Source: Archangium lipolyticum
GTDB lineage: Bacteria; Myxococcota; Myxococcia; Myxococcales; Myxococcaceae
Direction: 5' to 3'
Assembly: GCF_024623785.1 (NCBI RefSeq)
Contig: NZ_JANKBZ010000001.1
Coordinates: forward strand, 905,276-969,275
DNA: 64,000 bases
Within the stretch, counting starts at the first letter, position 1; each line of letters begins with the position of its first letter. Below the pieces are notes generated by a model that did not search any database, was not told the DNA's origin, and saw only the letters and a list, made by a program, of their open reading frames with translations. Of this stretch, positions 17,117-26,942 are shown one piece after another. Position numbers and translations under genes: made by a program.

Positions 17117-18598
17117 TCAGGGCTCCAGCACGACGTACTGCTGCACGTCCCCACGCTGCACCCGCAGGAGCACCGTCGAGCCCGCGCCCTTCTCCAGCGC
17201 GCCCTTCACCGCCGCGATGTCCTTCACCTTGCGGCGGTTGACCTCGGTCACCACGTCCCGGGCCCTCAGCCCCGCGCGCGCCGCCGGGCTGCGTGGTGTC
17301 ACTCCCGACACCAGCACCCCCTCGTAGGGCTCCAGCCCCATGGGCGCCGCCACCTCGGGGGAGAGATCCCTCAGGAGCAGCCCGAGCTCCCCGAGGTTGC
17401 CCGGGCTGGCCAGCGCCGCCAGCACCTCCTGCGCGGGACGGGCGGCCAGCTTCAGCGTCACCTCCTGCTGGGCGCCTCCGCGCACCAGCGTCAGCTTCGC
17501 CTCCGTGCCCGGCGCCAGCATCGCCACCTTGCGCAGCAGCTGCTGGTACGAGTCCACCTGCCTGCCGTTCACCGCCACCACCTGATCCCCCACGCGCATC
17601 CCCGCCTGTGCCGCCGGACTGCTGGGGTACACCTCCTTCACCACCGCGGCACGCTGCTGCGGAGTGCCTACCTGGGAGCGCTCGTCGATCACCACGCCCA
17701 TCCAGCCCCGCTGCAGCTGGCCGTTCTTGCGCAGGTTGGGCAGCAGATCCTTCACCATGTTGATGGGCACCGCGAAGCCGATGCCCTGCCCCTGGCTGAT
17801 GATGGCCGTGTTCACCCCCACCACCTCGCCCCGCATGTTGAAGAGCGGCCCGCCCGAGTTGCCCGGGTTGATGAGCGCGTCCGTCTGGATGAAGTCGTCG
17901 TACGGCCCCACGCCGATCACCCGCTCCTTGGCGGAGATCATCCCGTGCGACACCGAGTGGTCCAGCTCGAACGGGCTGCCGATGGCCACCACCCAGTCGC
18001 CCACCTCCAGCCGGTCCGAGTCTCCCAGGTACACCGCCGGCAGGCCCGTCAGCCCCTGGCCCATCAGCCGCAGCAGCGCCACGTCCGTGGAGGAGTCCCG
18101 GCCCACCACCTCGGCGGGGAACTCGCGCCCGTCCGCCAGGCGCACGACGATCTCCCCCGCCACCGAGTCCCCACGCGCCACCACGTGGTTGTTCGTCACC
18201 ACCAGCCCGTCCGGTGTCAGGAGGAAGCCCGAGCCCGTGTTGCTCATGCGGGCCAGCCCCCGCAGGGGATCCTGCGTCGTGCCCTCGGCCTTGATGTTCA
18301 CCACCCCCGCCTCCACCGCCCGGATCAGCGGCGCCAGCGAGGTGGGCGGCACGAAGCCCGGCAGCATCGGCTCCTTGGAGACCCACTCGCGCCACAGCCC
18401 CATCGGACCACTGCGCACCCGAGTGGAGTCCTCCACCCAGGACGCGTGCTCCCGCGCACGCGCCTCGAGCCATGGGGCGAGCGGCCCCTGCTGCTGCGCG
18501 CCCGCCCGGAGAGCGGGCACCAGCGCCAGCAGCGCGAAGAGGAAGAGGAGGGGAAGGGAACGGCGGATGGGGGCCATGGCGAAGGGTCGAACAGTCAC
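17117..18598 (-). CDS. HtrA/DegP-family periplasmic serine protease with two PDZ domains
   Basis: A 493-residue protein with signal peptide (LPLLFLFALLALVPALRAGA). The trypsin-like domain has the full triad His138 (TNNHVV), Asp172 (SSTDVAL) and Ser248 (NPGNSGGP). Two PDZ domains follow, around 300-385 (VGDQVVAVNGRQVDSY) and 400-490 (ARDVVTEVNRRKVKD). HtrA degrades or refolds misfolded envelope proteins. The GTG at 18598 has GGAGG 4 bases upstream; an ATG at 18577 is in frame but lacks a ribosome site. It lies in a protein-quality neighbourhood with GrpE and FtsH on the same strand. Confidence 0.93.
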   Translation of the reverse strand: MTVRPFAMAPIRRSLPLLFLFALLALVPALRAGAQQQGPLAPWLEARAREHASWVEDSTRVRSGPMGLWREWVSKEPMLPGFVPPTSLAPLIRAVEAGVVNIKAEGTTQDPLRGLARMSNTGSGFLLTPDGLVVTNNHVVARGDSVAGEIVVRLADGREFPAEVVGRDSSTDVALLRLMGQGLTGLPAVYLGDSDRLEVGDWVVAIGSPFELDHSVSHGMISAKERVIGVGPYDDFIQTDALINPGNSGGPLFNMRGEVVGVNTAIISQGQGIGFAVPINMVKDLLPNLRKNGQLQRGWMGVVIDERSQVGTPQQRAAVVKEVYPSSPAAQAGMRVGDQVVAVNGRQVDSYQQLLRKVAMLAPGTEAKLTLVRGGAQQEVTLKLAARPAQEVLAALASPGNLGELGLLLRDLSPEVAAPMGLEPYEGVLVSGVTPRSPAARAGLRARDVVTEVNRRKVKDIAAVKGALEKGAGSTVLLRVQRGDVQQYVVLEP

Positions 18599-18659
18599 TC
18601 CCTCCGCCTATTTCCCGGAGTGTCCGGGTTCACGTTCCTGGTACGGAGGGGCGAGGGGG

Positions 18660-18698
18660 TAGACCCTCACCCTAGCCCTCTCCCAGAGGGAGAGGGAA
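18660..18698. repeat. Intergenic palindromic repeat, copy 1
   Basis: AGACCCTCACCCTAGCCCTC followed by TCCCAGAGGGAGAGGGA. The same core (CCCTCTCCCnnAGGGAGAGGG preceded by CCCTCACCC) recurs at 26795, 26858, 31670 and 47042. It can fold as CCCTCTCCC/GGGAGAGGG. Lies between grpE and the HtrA gene. Confidence 0.8.
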
Positions 18699-18708
18699 CA
18701 AACACGGA

Positions 18709-19326
18709 TCAGGCCTGCGCGGGGGCGACGTACTTGGCCACCTTCACCCGCGCCGGACGGATGATCCGGTCCTTCAGCCGGTATCCCGCCCGGGCCTCCG
18801 CCACCACCTTCTGGTCCTCGTCCGGATTGGGGGTGAGCTCCATGTCCGTGGCCTCCGCCGTGTTCGGATCATACGGCAGGCCCACCACCTGGATGCGCTC
18901 GATGCCCGTCTGCTGCAGCTTCGACAGCAGCCCGTCCCGGATCATCTTCACGCCCTGCGCCAGCGGCGAGGACGTATCCTCTCCGCTCATGGCCAGGCAG
19001 CGATCCAGCTCGTCCACCGCCTCCAGCAGCGTCGTGGCCACGTTGCCGCGCTCCACGTCCATCATCCGCTCGCGCTCGCGTGTGAGGCGCTGCTTGAACT
19101 CCTCGCGATCCTTCATCAACTCCTGGTAGGCGCGCGCCAGTTGGTCCACGCGCTTGCGGGTCGCGTCGAGCTCCGCCTCCAGCCGCTGCCGCTCCGCGTC
19201 CACCGCCGGAGCGGCAGCCTGGGCCGACTGCTGCTCGGTGGACGTCTCGGGCGTCGCGGTGGCCGCGGCGGCCTCCTGTCCCTGTTCCTCCTGGGGCGGA
19301 CCGTCAGTCCGGGGATTGCCATTCAT
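18709..19326 (-). CDS. grpE: GrpE nucleotide exchange factor for DnaK
   Basis: A 205-residue protein. An acidic, low-complexity Ala/Gln-rich N-terminus (1-45) leads into the long coiled coil (RQRLEAELDATRKRVDQLARAY) and then the GrpE signature region with LLEAVDELDRCLAM, GVKMIRDGLLSKLQQTGIER and the beta-wing TPNPDEDQKVVAEARAGYRL. It releases ADP from DnaK in the cytosol. dnaK and dnaJ are not adjacent in this window. The neighbours, a sigma-1.1-like protein and FtsH, run on the same strand. Confidence 0.95.
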   Translation of the reverse strand: MNGNPRTDGPPQEEQGQEAAAATATPETSTEQQSAQAAAPAVDAERQRLEAELDATRKRVDQLARAYQELMKDREEFKQRLTRERERMMDVERGNVATTLLEAVDELDRCLAMSGEDTSSPLAQGVKMIRDGLLSKLQQTGIERIQVVGLPYDPNTAEATDMELTPNPDEDQKVVAEARAGYRLKDRIIRPARVKVAKYVAPAQA

Positions 19327-19376
19327 GCGCCGAACGTAACCAGCCCCGGAGGTGTGTCAACGTACGGACTGCGGCG

Positions 19377-19622
19377 CTAGTGCTCGGCGGGTGCGGAGGG
19401 TGGCTCGGACATGAAGCCGTGATCCACCTGGCCCGTCACCTCGTCGACGATCTCCACCTGGGCCGCCCGGAGCGAGTAGTACAGCAGCCACCTCTCGGCC
19501 GCCGTGAGGGTACCGGCGGGCAGTGCCTTCTCGATCTCCTGCACCGTGAGACGCCCCTCGCGCAGCCCCTTCGCGAAGAGTGCCTTACGCGCCGTATAGC
19601 TCTTGCCGATTCTATTCTCCAC
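19377..19622 (-). CDS. Stand-alone sigma70 region 1.1-like small protein
   Basis: About 81 residues. The stretch REGRLTVQEIEKALPAG and then SLRAAQVEIVDEV copies the pattern of sigma70 region 1.1 (G-x-LT-x-x-E-I/L-x-x-x-LP ... GIEVVDE), but there is no sigma region 2 or 4. Region 1.1 folds on its own and blocks DNA access in free RpoD. The best start is the GTG at 19622 with AAGGAGG 8 bases upstream; the longer frame would need a TTG. It sits between grpE and ftsH on the same strand. It may mimic region 1.1 to modulate polymerase, which is inference from shape only. Confidence 0.6.
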   Translation of the reverse strand: MENRIGKSYTARKALFAKGLREGRLTVQEIEKALPAGTLTAAERWLLYYSLRAAQVEIVDEVTGQVDHGFMSEPPSAPAEH

Positions 19623-19736
19623 GGCCACTCCCTCCTTCCCGGCCAAGATAATTTCGCCCTTCCAACACCGCAGAACATGCAGCGTGGAAGGGCGATGGCA
19701 AGGCCGGAGGGCAGGCGGCCAGGCGCCTGCTGGGAC

Positions 19737-21797
<2,061 letters not shown>

Positions 21798-22004
21798 CGT
21801 CTGCGCACTCCCCCTCCCCCATTCCACGCACCCCAGGTGGTACGTGGTACGACGGCCCTGCGGGCAAAAGATGTTCACACTCGCCCGTCGGTCAACCCGA
21901 TATGCAATGCCCATCCGGGTATTTGGGGTAACGCTGGAACAGCCCTCGTCCATCCGGCCAGCAGCACTGCCCACCAGCCAACACCCTCTCCACGGAAGCA
22001 CCGC

Positions 22005-22967
22005 TCAGCGGCAGTCCACCCGGTACAGGAGTTGGCCAGCGAACTCGGAGCCGAGCACGAAGGAGCGGCCACCGGGCAGGTAGGTGATGGCCTCGGATTG
22101 AGCCTGGCTGGGGCCGGGCACCTCCGCTATCTGTCCCTGGACGAGCTCCTCCAGGCCGTTGGCGCCGGGACGGCGCACCTCCCACACGCGGGTGTAGGTG
22201 CGCAGCACCAGGCGCTGCCCCGACTCGTGCAGGTCCGCCGCGGTGGTCCGGAAGTCGACGTTTCCCGGCGAGCGCAGCTCGCCCAGGCGCGTGGCCTTGG
22301 CCACCGTGCCCGGCGCGAGCCCGTCCAGGGCGAAGACCACTCCCAGTGAATCGCGCGCCTTGGTGATGACGGCCAGCCGGGCGGTACGCGCCTCCAGGAC
22401 GAGCGCCTCGGCGTCGTGGGGCTTGTCCGGATAGGTGAAGGGCAGCGTCTCCACGGGGACGGTGGCGTCGGCCACCTCCTCCGGCTCGGGGAAGCGGAAG
22501 ACGCGCACCTGCGCGCGGCGCTCGAAGTTGTCGCCGGTATCCGCCAGGTAGATGCACGAGCGCTGCTCGCCCGGGGCGCACGGCCCCACGGCGATGTCCT
22601 CGAGATCCATCCGGGGAACGTCCCCGGGCTCCACACCGGTGAGCGTCAGGGTGGCGCGCACCGTGCCCAGCTCATCCAGGGCGAAGACCTGGAAGGCGTT
22701 GCCGGAATCATTGTGCGTCCACAGCACGCCCGGGTGGCGGGAGCTGGCGGCGAGGCCGGACATCTCGGCCAGCACCAGGGGGACGCGGCCCGCGTTGGGG
22801 GGCTGGCCCGTGACATGGGGCTCCCCATAGAGCCGGCAACCGGGCAGGCCCTCCGCGGGTGGGTAGCGAGAGTCGGGGGTGTCGAGGGCCGCCTCGGGGC
22901 TGGACGACTTCTTCGTCGTACAGGCCCCCAGCAGCAGCCCCGCGAGCACCAGGGCACGGCGGCCCAC
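22005..22967 (-). CDS. Lipoprotein with beta-propeller-like repeats
   Basis: A 320-residue lipoprotein starting with GTG next to the Nudix stop; lipobox LLLGAC (Cys16). The body shows segments seen in SdiA-regulated and esterase-like phytase propellers: VLAEMSGLAASSRHPGVLWT, HNDSGNAFQVFALDELG, MDLEDIAVGPC, CIYLADTGDNFERRAQVRVF and SEAITYLPGGRSFVLGSE. Conserved HNDSG and DTGDN motifs likely bind metal or shape the propeller. The function is unknown. It is probably co-transcribed with the Nudix gene. Confidence 0.72.
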   Translation of the reverse strand: MGRRALVLAGLLLGACTTKKSSSPEAALDTPDSRYPPAEGLPGCRLYGEPHVTGQPPNAGRVPLVLAEMSGLAASSRHPGVLWTHNDSGNAFQVFALDELGTVRATLTLTGVEPGDVPRMDLEDIAVGPCAPGEQRSCIYLADTGDNFERRAQVRVFRFPEPEEVADATVPVETLPFTYPDKPHDAEALVLEARTARLAVITKARDSLGVVFALDGLAPGTVAKATRLGELRSPGNVDFRTTAADLHESGQRLVLRTYTRVWEVRRPGANGLEELVQGQIAEVPGPSQAQSEAITYLPGGRSFVLGSEFAGQLLYRVDCR

Positions 22968-22968
22968 G

Positions 22969-23376
22969 TCAGGCTTCCAGGCCCAGCAGCTTGGCCAGCG
23001 TCTTCGCATCCGCGTCGGGGAACTGGTACTTCGACATCTCATCCAGCGCCACCCAACGGTGGTCATGCACGCGCAGGTGCTGGATGGCGGATTCGGGGCT
23101 GGTGAGCCGGCAGTGGTAGACGCGGAAGTCGATGTCGTACGTGGGGTACTCGTGATGGGTGTGGAGGGCCTGCTCCCCCACCTCCACCTCCACCCCCATC
23201 TCCTCACGAATCTCCCGGGCGAGCGCCTGCGGATCCGATTCCCCTTCCTCCACACGGCCTCCAGGGAACTCCCACAGCAGGGGCAACGTCGCCTTGGGAG
23301 GGCGCTGGGTGATGAGGTAGCGGCCCTCGGCATTCTGAAGCATCGCGCCGACGACGCGGATGTGACGGCGAGCCAT
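22969..23376 (-). CDS. Nudix hydrolase, MutT-like
   Basis: A 135-residue protein with a full Nudix box GGRVEEGESDPQALAREI-REEMGVEV (G-x5-E-x7-REUxEExGU). N-terminal VVGAMLQNAEGRYLITQRP and the later HEYPTYDIDFRVYHC and WVALDEMSKYQFPDAD match the MutT/CtfN group that cleans 8-oxo-dGTP or 5-methyl-CTP. The ATG at 23376 has AAGGAG 8 bases upstream; the frame is open 15 codons further but without a ribosome site. Confidence 0.88.
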   Translation of the reverse strand: MARRHIRVVGAMLQNAEGRYLITQRPPKATLPLLWEFPGGRVEEGESDPQALAREIREEMGVEVEVGEQALHTHHEYPTYDIDFRVYHCRLTSPESAIQHLRVHDHRWVALDEMSKYQFPDADAKTLAKLLGLEA

Positions 23377-23444
23377 CTCCGGACTCCTTCTCGCGGAAGC
23401 GGGAAGGCGGCGGACTAACACGGCCCGGGGTCCGAGGCCAAGCC

Positions 23445-24596
23445 TCAGGGCTCCCTACCAGGCCCCCCGCGACGTCCCCGGGATGAACCCTTGCCCCGTT
23501 TCGAGCGGCTGGAGTCCTCCAGATCCCCCAGGGAGGCGGCACGCAGGGCGGACACCTCCGCCGCCAGCTCGGCGCGCCCGAACCGGTACCCGGAGCGCCA
23601 CAGGTAATCGCGGAGCGTCTGGCCCACCTCCGCCGCCGTTTCATAACGGTCCTCCCGCCGCCGCGCGAGCATGCGGTGGAGGATGGAGCGCAACCCCTCG
23701 GGCAGCGAGGCCGTCGCCGCCTCCACCTCCGGCCTGTCCAGCTGGCGCAGCCGCTTCATCAGCTCGCCGGTCCGCGAGGGACCCAGCTCCTCGATGGTCG
23801 CCACGCGGCTCGCGCCGGCATCCCCGCGCGTGCGCAGCATGCGGCCGAGCAGCTCCGCCTCGTGGCGCGCGGTGGCGTCCAGCAGGTGCCTCCCGGTGAG
23901 CAGCTGCAGGAAGACGAGGCCCAGGGAGAACAGATCCGACCGCCCGTCGAGCGGCTCCATCATGGCGCGCTCCGGGGAGCTGTAGGCCAGCTCGCCGATG
24001 TCGCTGTCGCCCTCGGTGGAGATGCGCCCGTCGAGGCGGGACCAGGCCGCCCCGAAGTCCATCAGCTTCACCTCGCCGTGCTGGCCCAGGATGATGGACT
24101 GGGGTGACACGTCCCGGTGGACGATTCCCAGGTGCGCCCCCTCCTCGTCGAGGAGCGTGTGCGCGTATTGGAGCGCATCCGCCACCTCCGAGGTCACGTG
24201 GCAGCAGAAGGCCTCGGAGAAGGAACGGCCCGATTTCGCCGCCAGACGCAACAGGTCACCCAGCGGCTCGCCCTCGACGTACTCCATGAGGAGGAGCGGC
24301 TCCGCCGGGGGACCGGCCAGCAGCTGGACGGCGGTGATGTTGGGGTGGCGCAGCTTGCCGCCCAACCGCGCTTCCTCCACCAGACGCTGGTAGTCCTCCT
24401 GCCGCACGACGCGGTTGAGGCGTTTCAGGACGGTGAAACCACCCGTGCCTTGGAGGTAGCGCTGGCGCGCCAGCACCAGTTCTCCGTGATGGCCCTGGCC
24501 CAGCGAGCGTACGTATTCGTAACTCGCCAGCCCAGCGGCCAACACCACCGGAGAAGTGGTGCGCTGAGGGTTCTCATGGGACGACCGGATCGACAT
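23445..24596 (-). CDS. Cytosolic Ser/Thr protein kinase with altered catalytic loop
   Basis: A 383-residue Hanks-type kinase: glycine loop SLGQGHHGELVLA, ATP Lys in FTVLKRLN, hinge LLMEYVEGEPLG, catalytic loop IVHRDVSPQSI, DFG in KLMDFGAA, and SPERAMMEPLDGRSDLFSLG. No membrane segment; the C-terminal 60 residues are basic (SKRGKGSSRGRRGGPG). The catalytic-loop Asn that normally coordinates Mg (HRDxxxxN) is replaced by Ser, so activity may be reduced. It diverges from an XRE regulator across 243 bases containing repeated elements, suggesting joint control. Confidence 0.88.
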   Translation of the reverse strand: MSIRSSHENPQRTTSPVVLAAGLASYEYVRSLGQGHHGELVLARQRYLQGTGGFTVLKRLNRVVRQEDYQRLVEEARLGGKLRHPNITAVQLLAGPPAEPLLLMEYVEGEPLGDLLRLAAKSGRSFSEAFCCHVTSEVADALQYAHTLLDEEGAHLGIVHRDVSPQSIILGQHGEVKLMDFGAAWSRLDGRISTEGDSDIGELAYSSPERAMMEPLDGRSDLFSLGLVFLQLLTGRHLLDATARHEAELLGRMLRTRGDAGASRVATIEELGPSRTGELMKRLRQLDRPEVEAATASLPEGLRSILHRMLARRREDRYETAAEVGQTLRDYLWRSGYRFGRAELAAEVSALRAASLGDLEDSSRSKRGKGSSRGRRGGPGREP

Positions 24597-24708
24597 ACGT
24601 GGAACTCCTTGAGGGGGTGTCGGAGAGATGACCCGGAAGGTAAACCCAGACCCCTGCGGTCACCAAGAACGATGACGCGGGGGGTGCGGAAAAGTTGGGC
24701 TCTGACCT

Positions 24709-24774
24709 CGAAAGTCGGGTCTACCTCGCAGATGACTCTTGAAGTCACCACTTTTCCGGTTATCTTTGAAGTCA
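24709..24774. promoter_or_regulatory. Repeated TTGAAGTCA elements between kinase and XRE regulator
   Basis: TTGAAGTCA occurs exactly at 24739-24747 and 24766-24774 (27 bases apart), and a related TCGAAAGTC lies at 24709-24717 (30 bases before the first). Such phased direct repeats in a divergent promoter suggest binding by a regulator, possibly the adjacent XRE protein acting on its own gene and on the kinase. Confidence 0.4.
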
Positions 24775-24839
24775 GGTCGGTCCGGATGATCCGGGCCACG
24801 CACCTCTTTCCATCAACACCTACTTCAGGACTGTACGGT

Positions 24840-25259
24840 ATGGCTCTCCCACGAGGACTGGCGGCCACCATAGGGACCGCGGCGCGGGCGGCACGAATTC
24901 GAGCCAATCTCACCCAGGAGGACGTGGCCGAGCGCGTGGGGCTGGCCACGGAGGTCTACGGACGGCTGGAACGCGGCGGAATGCTGCCCAGCGTGCCCAC
25001 GCTCAAGAAGCTGTGCGAGACCCTGAGCATCCCCTCGGATGTGTTGTTGGGGTTGCAGCCAGCCCAGGAGAACTTCTGGACCAAGGAGGCTCCGGCCCGT
25101 CCGGTCGAGGAGCCCGCGGAGATCCGCCGGCTGGTGCGGACGGTGAAGAAGCTGGAACCCGCCGAGTTCCGCCTGCTCAGTCTCATGGCCACCGGCCTGG
25201 TGAGACTGAGACATATGAGACAGAGCCGGGGACAGGAGGGTGCCTCGCCCTCCCAGTAG
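24840..25259 (+). CDS. XRE-family helix-turn-helix regulator
   Basis: A 139-residue protein. The N-terminal HTH (residues 9-65) reads TAARAARIRANLTQEDVAER with the recognition helix LATEVYGRLERGGMLPSVPT; the rest (RRLVRTVKKLEPAEFRLLSL) is a helical tail. The start at 24840 follows the repeated elements; the very long open frame upstream is an artefact of the antisense kinase. Myxobacterial genomes contain many such single-HTH regulators with unknown targets. Confidence 0.85.
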   Translation: MALPRGLAATIGTAARAARIRANLTQEDVAERVGLATEVYGRLERGGMLPSVPTLKKLCETLSIPSDVLLGLQPAQENFWTKEAPARPVEEPAEIRRLVRTVKKLEPAEFRLLSLMATGLVRLRHMRQSRGQEGASPSQ

Positions 25260-25376
25260 GCCTCCCTCTCACCCCGGGCGGCGGGCGGACGGGCGATGAA
25301 GTCGCCCCCCTGCCCTCGGGTTTCCCTGGGCAACACCCGGCTTCTGACGATAGGTAGGCCGGACCCCGGGTAACCC

Positions 25377-25862
25377 ATGACCGCCGCCCTTCTCTCATTG
25401 ACGCTCTTTCTCGCCTCGGGCCAGTTCGCGCCCCAGCAGGCTGGGAGTGAACCCCTCGCGCCGCCCTTGGAGATGCGGGTGCAGAAGCTCGGCAAGGAGC
25501 TGCGCTGCGCCGTGTGCCAGGGCCTCTCCGTGGCCGACAGCCCTTCCTCCATGGCTCGCGCCCAGCTGGACAAGATCCGCGAGCTGGTGGCCCAGGGCCA
25601 ATCGGACCAGGAGGTCCGTGACTACTTCGTGGCCCGCTACGGCGAGTGGGTGCTGCTGCAGCCCACGGCCGAGGGCGTCAACCTGCTCGTGTGGGTGGGC
25701 CCGGTGCTGCTGCTGCTGGGCGGCGCCTACGTCATCTTCCGGCAGGTGAAGCGTGGAGAGCCGTCCGCCCCGGCGGCCGCGACGCCCGCGCAGCCCGCGC
25801 CCCACACCGAGGACACCGTGGACCCATACCTTCAGGCCGTGCGCCGGGAGTTGGATCAATGA
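25377..25862 (+). CDS. ccmH: Cytochrome c maturation protein CcmH
   Basis: A 161-residue protein with a signal peptide (LLSLTLFLASGQ), the thiol-redox motif LRCAVCQ followed by GLSVADSPSSMARAQL, and the family motif VRDYFVARYGEWVLL. A transmembrane segment LLVWVGPVLLLLGGAYVIF anchors the C-terminal tail. CcmH reduces the apocytochrome heme-binding cysteines during cytochrome c assembly. It overlaps the next gene by ATGA, forming a ccmH-ccmI pair; ccmA-G are not visible here. Confidence 0.9.
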   Translation: MTAALLSLTLFLASGQFAPQQAGSEPLAPPLEMRVQKLGKELRCAVCQGLSVADSPSSMARAQLDKIRELVAQGQSDQEVRDYFVARYGEWVLLQPTAEGVNLLVWVGPVLLLLGGAYVIFRQVKRGEPSAPAAATPAQPAPHTEDTVDPYLQAVRRELDQ

Positions 25863-26794
25863 ACCCGCAGACTCCCACCAACTGGCTCCCCGGACTCATC
25901 GTGCTCGCGGTGGGCTTCGTCGCCGCGGCGCTCTTCCTCCTCACTCAGCGCCGCAAGGGCGGGACCGCGCAGGAGCCCGCGAGGGATGGAGCGCTCGAGG
26001 ATCTGGATCGGCGCTACCAGTCGTTGATCGAGCAGCTCAAGGAGCTGGCGGCGGACAAGCACACGCTGGCGCCGGAGCGTTACGAGGCGGAGCGGACGCG
26101 GCTGGAGCAGGAGGCGGTGGCGGCGCTGCGCGCCAGGGACGAGCACCAGAAGAAGCAGGGCGCGAAGACGTCCGAGCCGCGGACGGCGCCGGTGTCCACG
26201 GGCTTCCTGTCGCCCCAGCTCAAGGGAGCGCTGTGGGGCGGAGGCATCGTGCTGTTCTTCGGGACGCTGGGCTACACGCTGGTGTCCGAGCAGCGCACGC
26301 GAGGCGAGGACGACGCGGCGACGGGCCGGGTGCCACCGGGGATGGGAGCGAACGCGCAGCAGCAGCAGCCGCAAGAGGACGCGGAGCTGACGCAGGCGTG
26401 GGAGCGGCTGAAGGAGAACCCCTCGGACCTGGAGGCGGCGGCGCTGCTGAGCCACGAGTTGATCCGCCGGCAGATGTACGAGGACGCGGAGAAGGTGACG
26501 CAGCGAGGGTTGGCGGTGGATCCGTTCAACGTGGAGCTGCGGGTGCACCAGGGGGTGCTGAGGGCGGTGCGAGGGGACGAAGCGGGAGCGGAGAAGGAGC
26601 TGCTGACGCTGGTGGACATGTACCCGGACGCGCAGGAGTCATTGCTCTTCCTGGGAGCGCTGGCGATGAAGCAGGGGAACAAGGAGAAGGCGCTGGAGTA
26701 CTTCGAGCGCTTCGCGGTGGAGGTCCCCGCGAACCTGCAGCCGCCGCCGTTGCTGGCGGCGATCCAGCAACTGCGAGGAGAGCTGGGAAGATAA
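25859..26794 (+). CDS. CcmI-like TPR cytochrome c biogenesis protein
   Basis: A 311-residue protein. Two membrane segments (LPGLIVLAVGFVAAALFLL and LWGGGIVLFFGTLGYTLV) flank a coiled, charged region with LDRRYQSLIEQLKELAADK. The C-terminal half (from about 185) contains three TPR-like repeats, for example NPSDLEAAALLSHELIRRQM and GNKEKALEYFERFAVEVP, plus a Gln-rich linker. CcmI presents apocytochromes to the heme ligation machinery; the overlap with ccmH supports this. The TPR part alone could fit other scaffolds. Confidence 0.78.
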   Translation: MNPQTPTNWLPGLIVLAVGFVAAALFLLTQRRKGGTAQEPARDGALEDLDRRYQSLIEQLKELAADKHTLAPERYEAERTRLEQEAVAALRARDEHQKKQGAKTSEPRTAPVSTGFLSPQLKGALWGGGIVLFFGTLGYTLVSEQRTRGEDDAATGRVPPGMGANAQQQQPQEDAELTQAWERLKENPSDLEAAALLSHELIRRQMYEDAEKVTQRGLAVDPFNVELRVHQGVLRAVRGDEAGAEKELLTLVDMYPDAQESLLFLGALAMKQGNKEKALEYFERFAVEVPANLQPPPLLAAIQQLRGELGR

Positions 26795-26830
26795 CCCTCT
26801 CCATCTGGGAGGGGGACGGGGTGAGGGTAT
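26795..26830. repeat. Intergenic palindromic repeat, copy 2
   Basis: CCCTCTCCATCTGGGAGGGG followed by GACGGGGTGAGGGTAT, directly after the ccmI stop. Slightly diverged from the other copies and followed 28 bases later by copy 3 in the same orientation. Confidence 0.7.
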
Positions 26831-26857
26831 CGAGAATCCCAGGTTGATCCCGTGAAT

Positions 26858-26897
26858 GCCCCCTCTCCCTCTGGGAGAGGGCTGGGGTGAGGGTCTA
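26858..26897. repeat. Intergenic palindromic repeat, copy 3
   Basis: GCCCCCTCTCCCTCTGGGAG followed by AGGGCTGGGGTGAGGGTCTA. Near-identical to copy 4 read on the other strand. Located 45 bases before the start of the large kinase gene. Confidence 0.8.
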
Positions 26898-26942
26898 CGA
26901 ACCCGGCCCCGAGCTGTCATCCCCTGGACCTGGAGTGGCACG

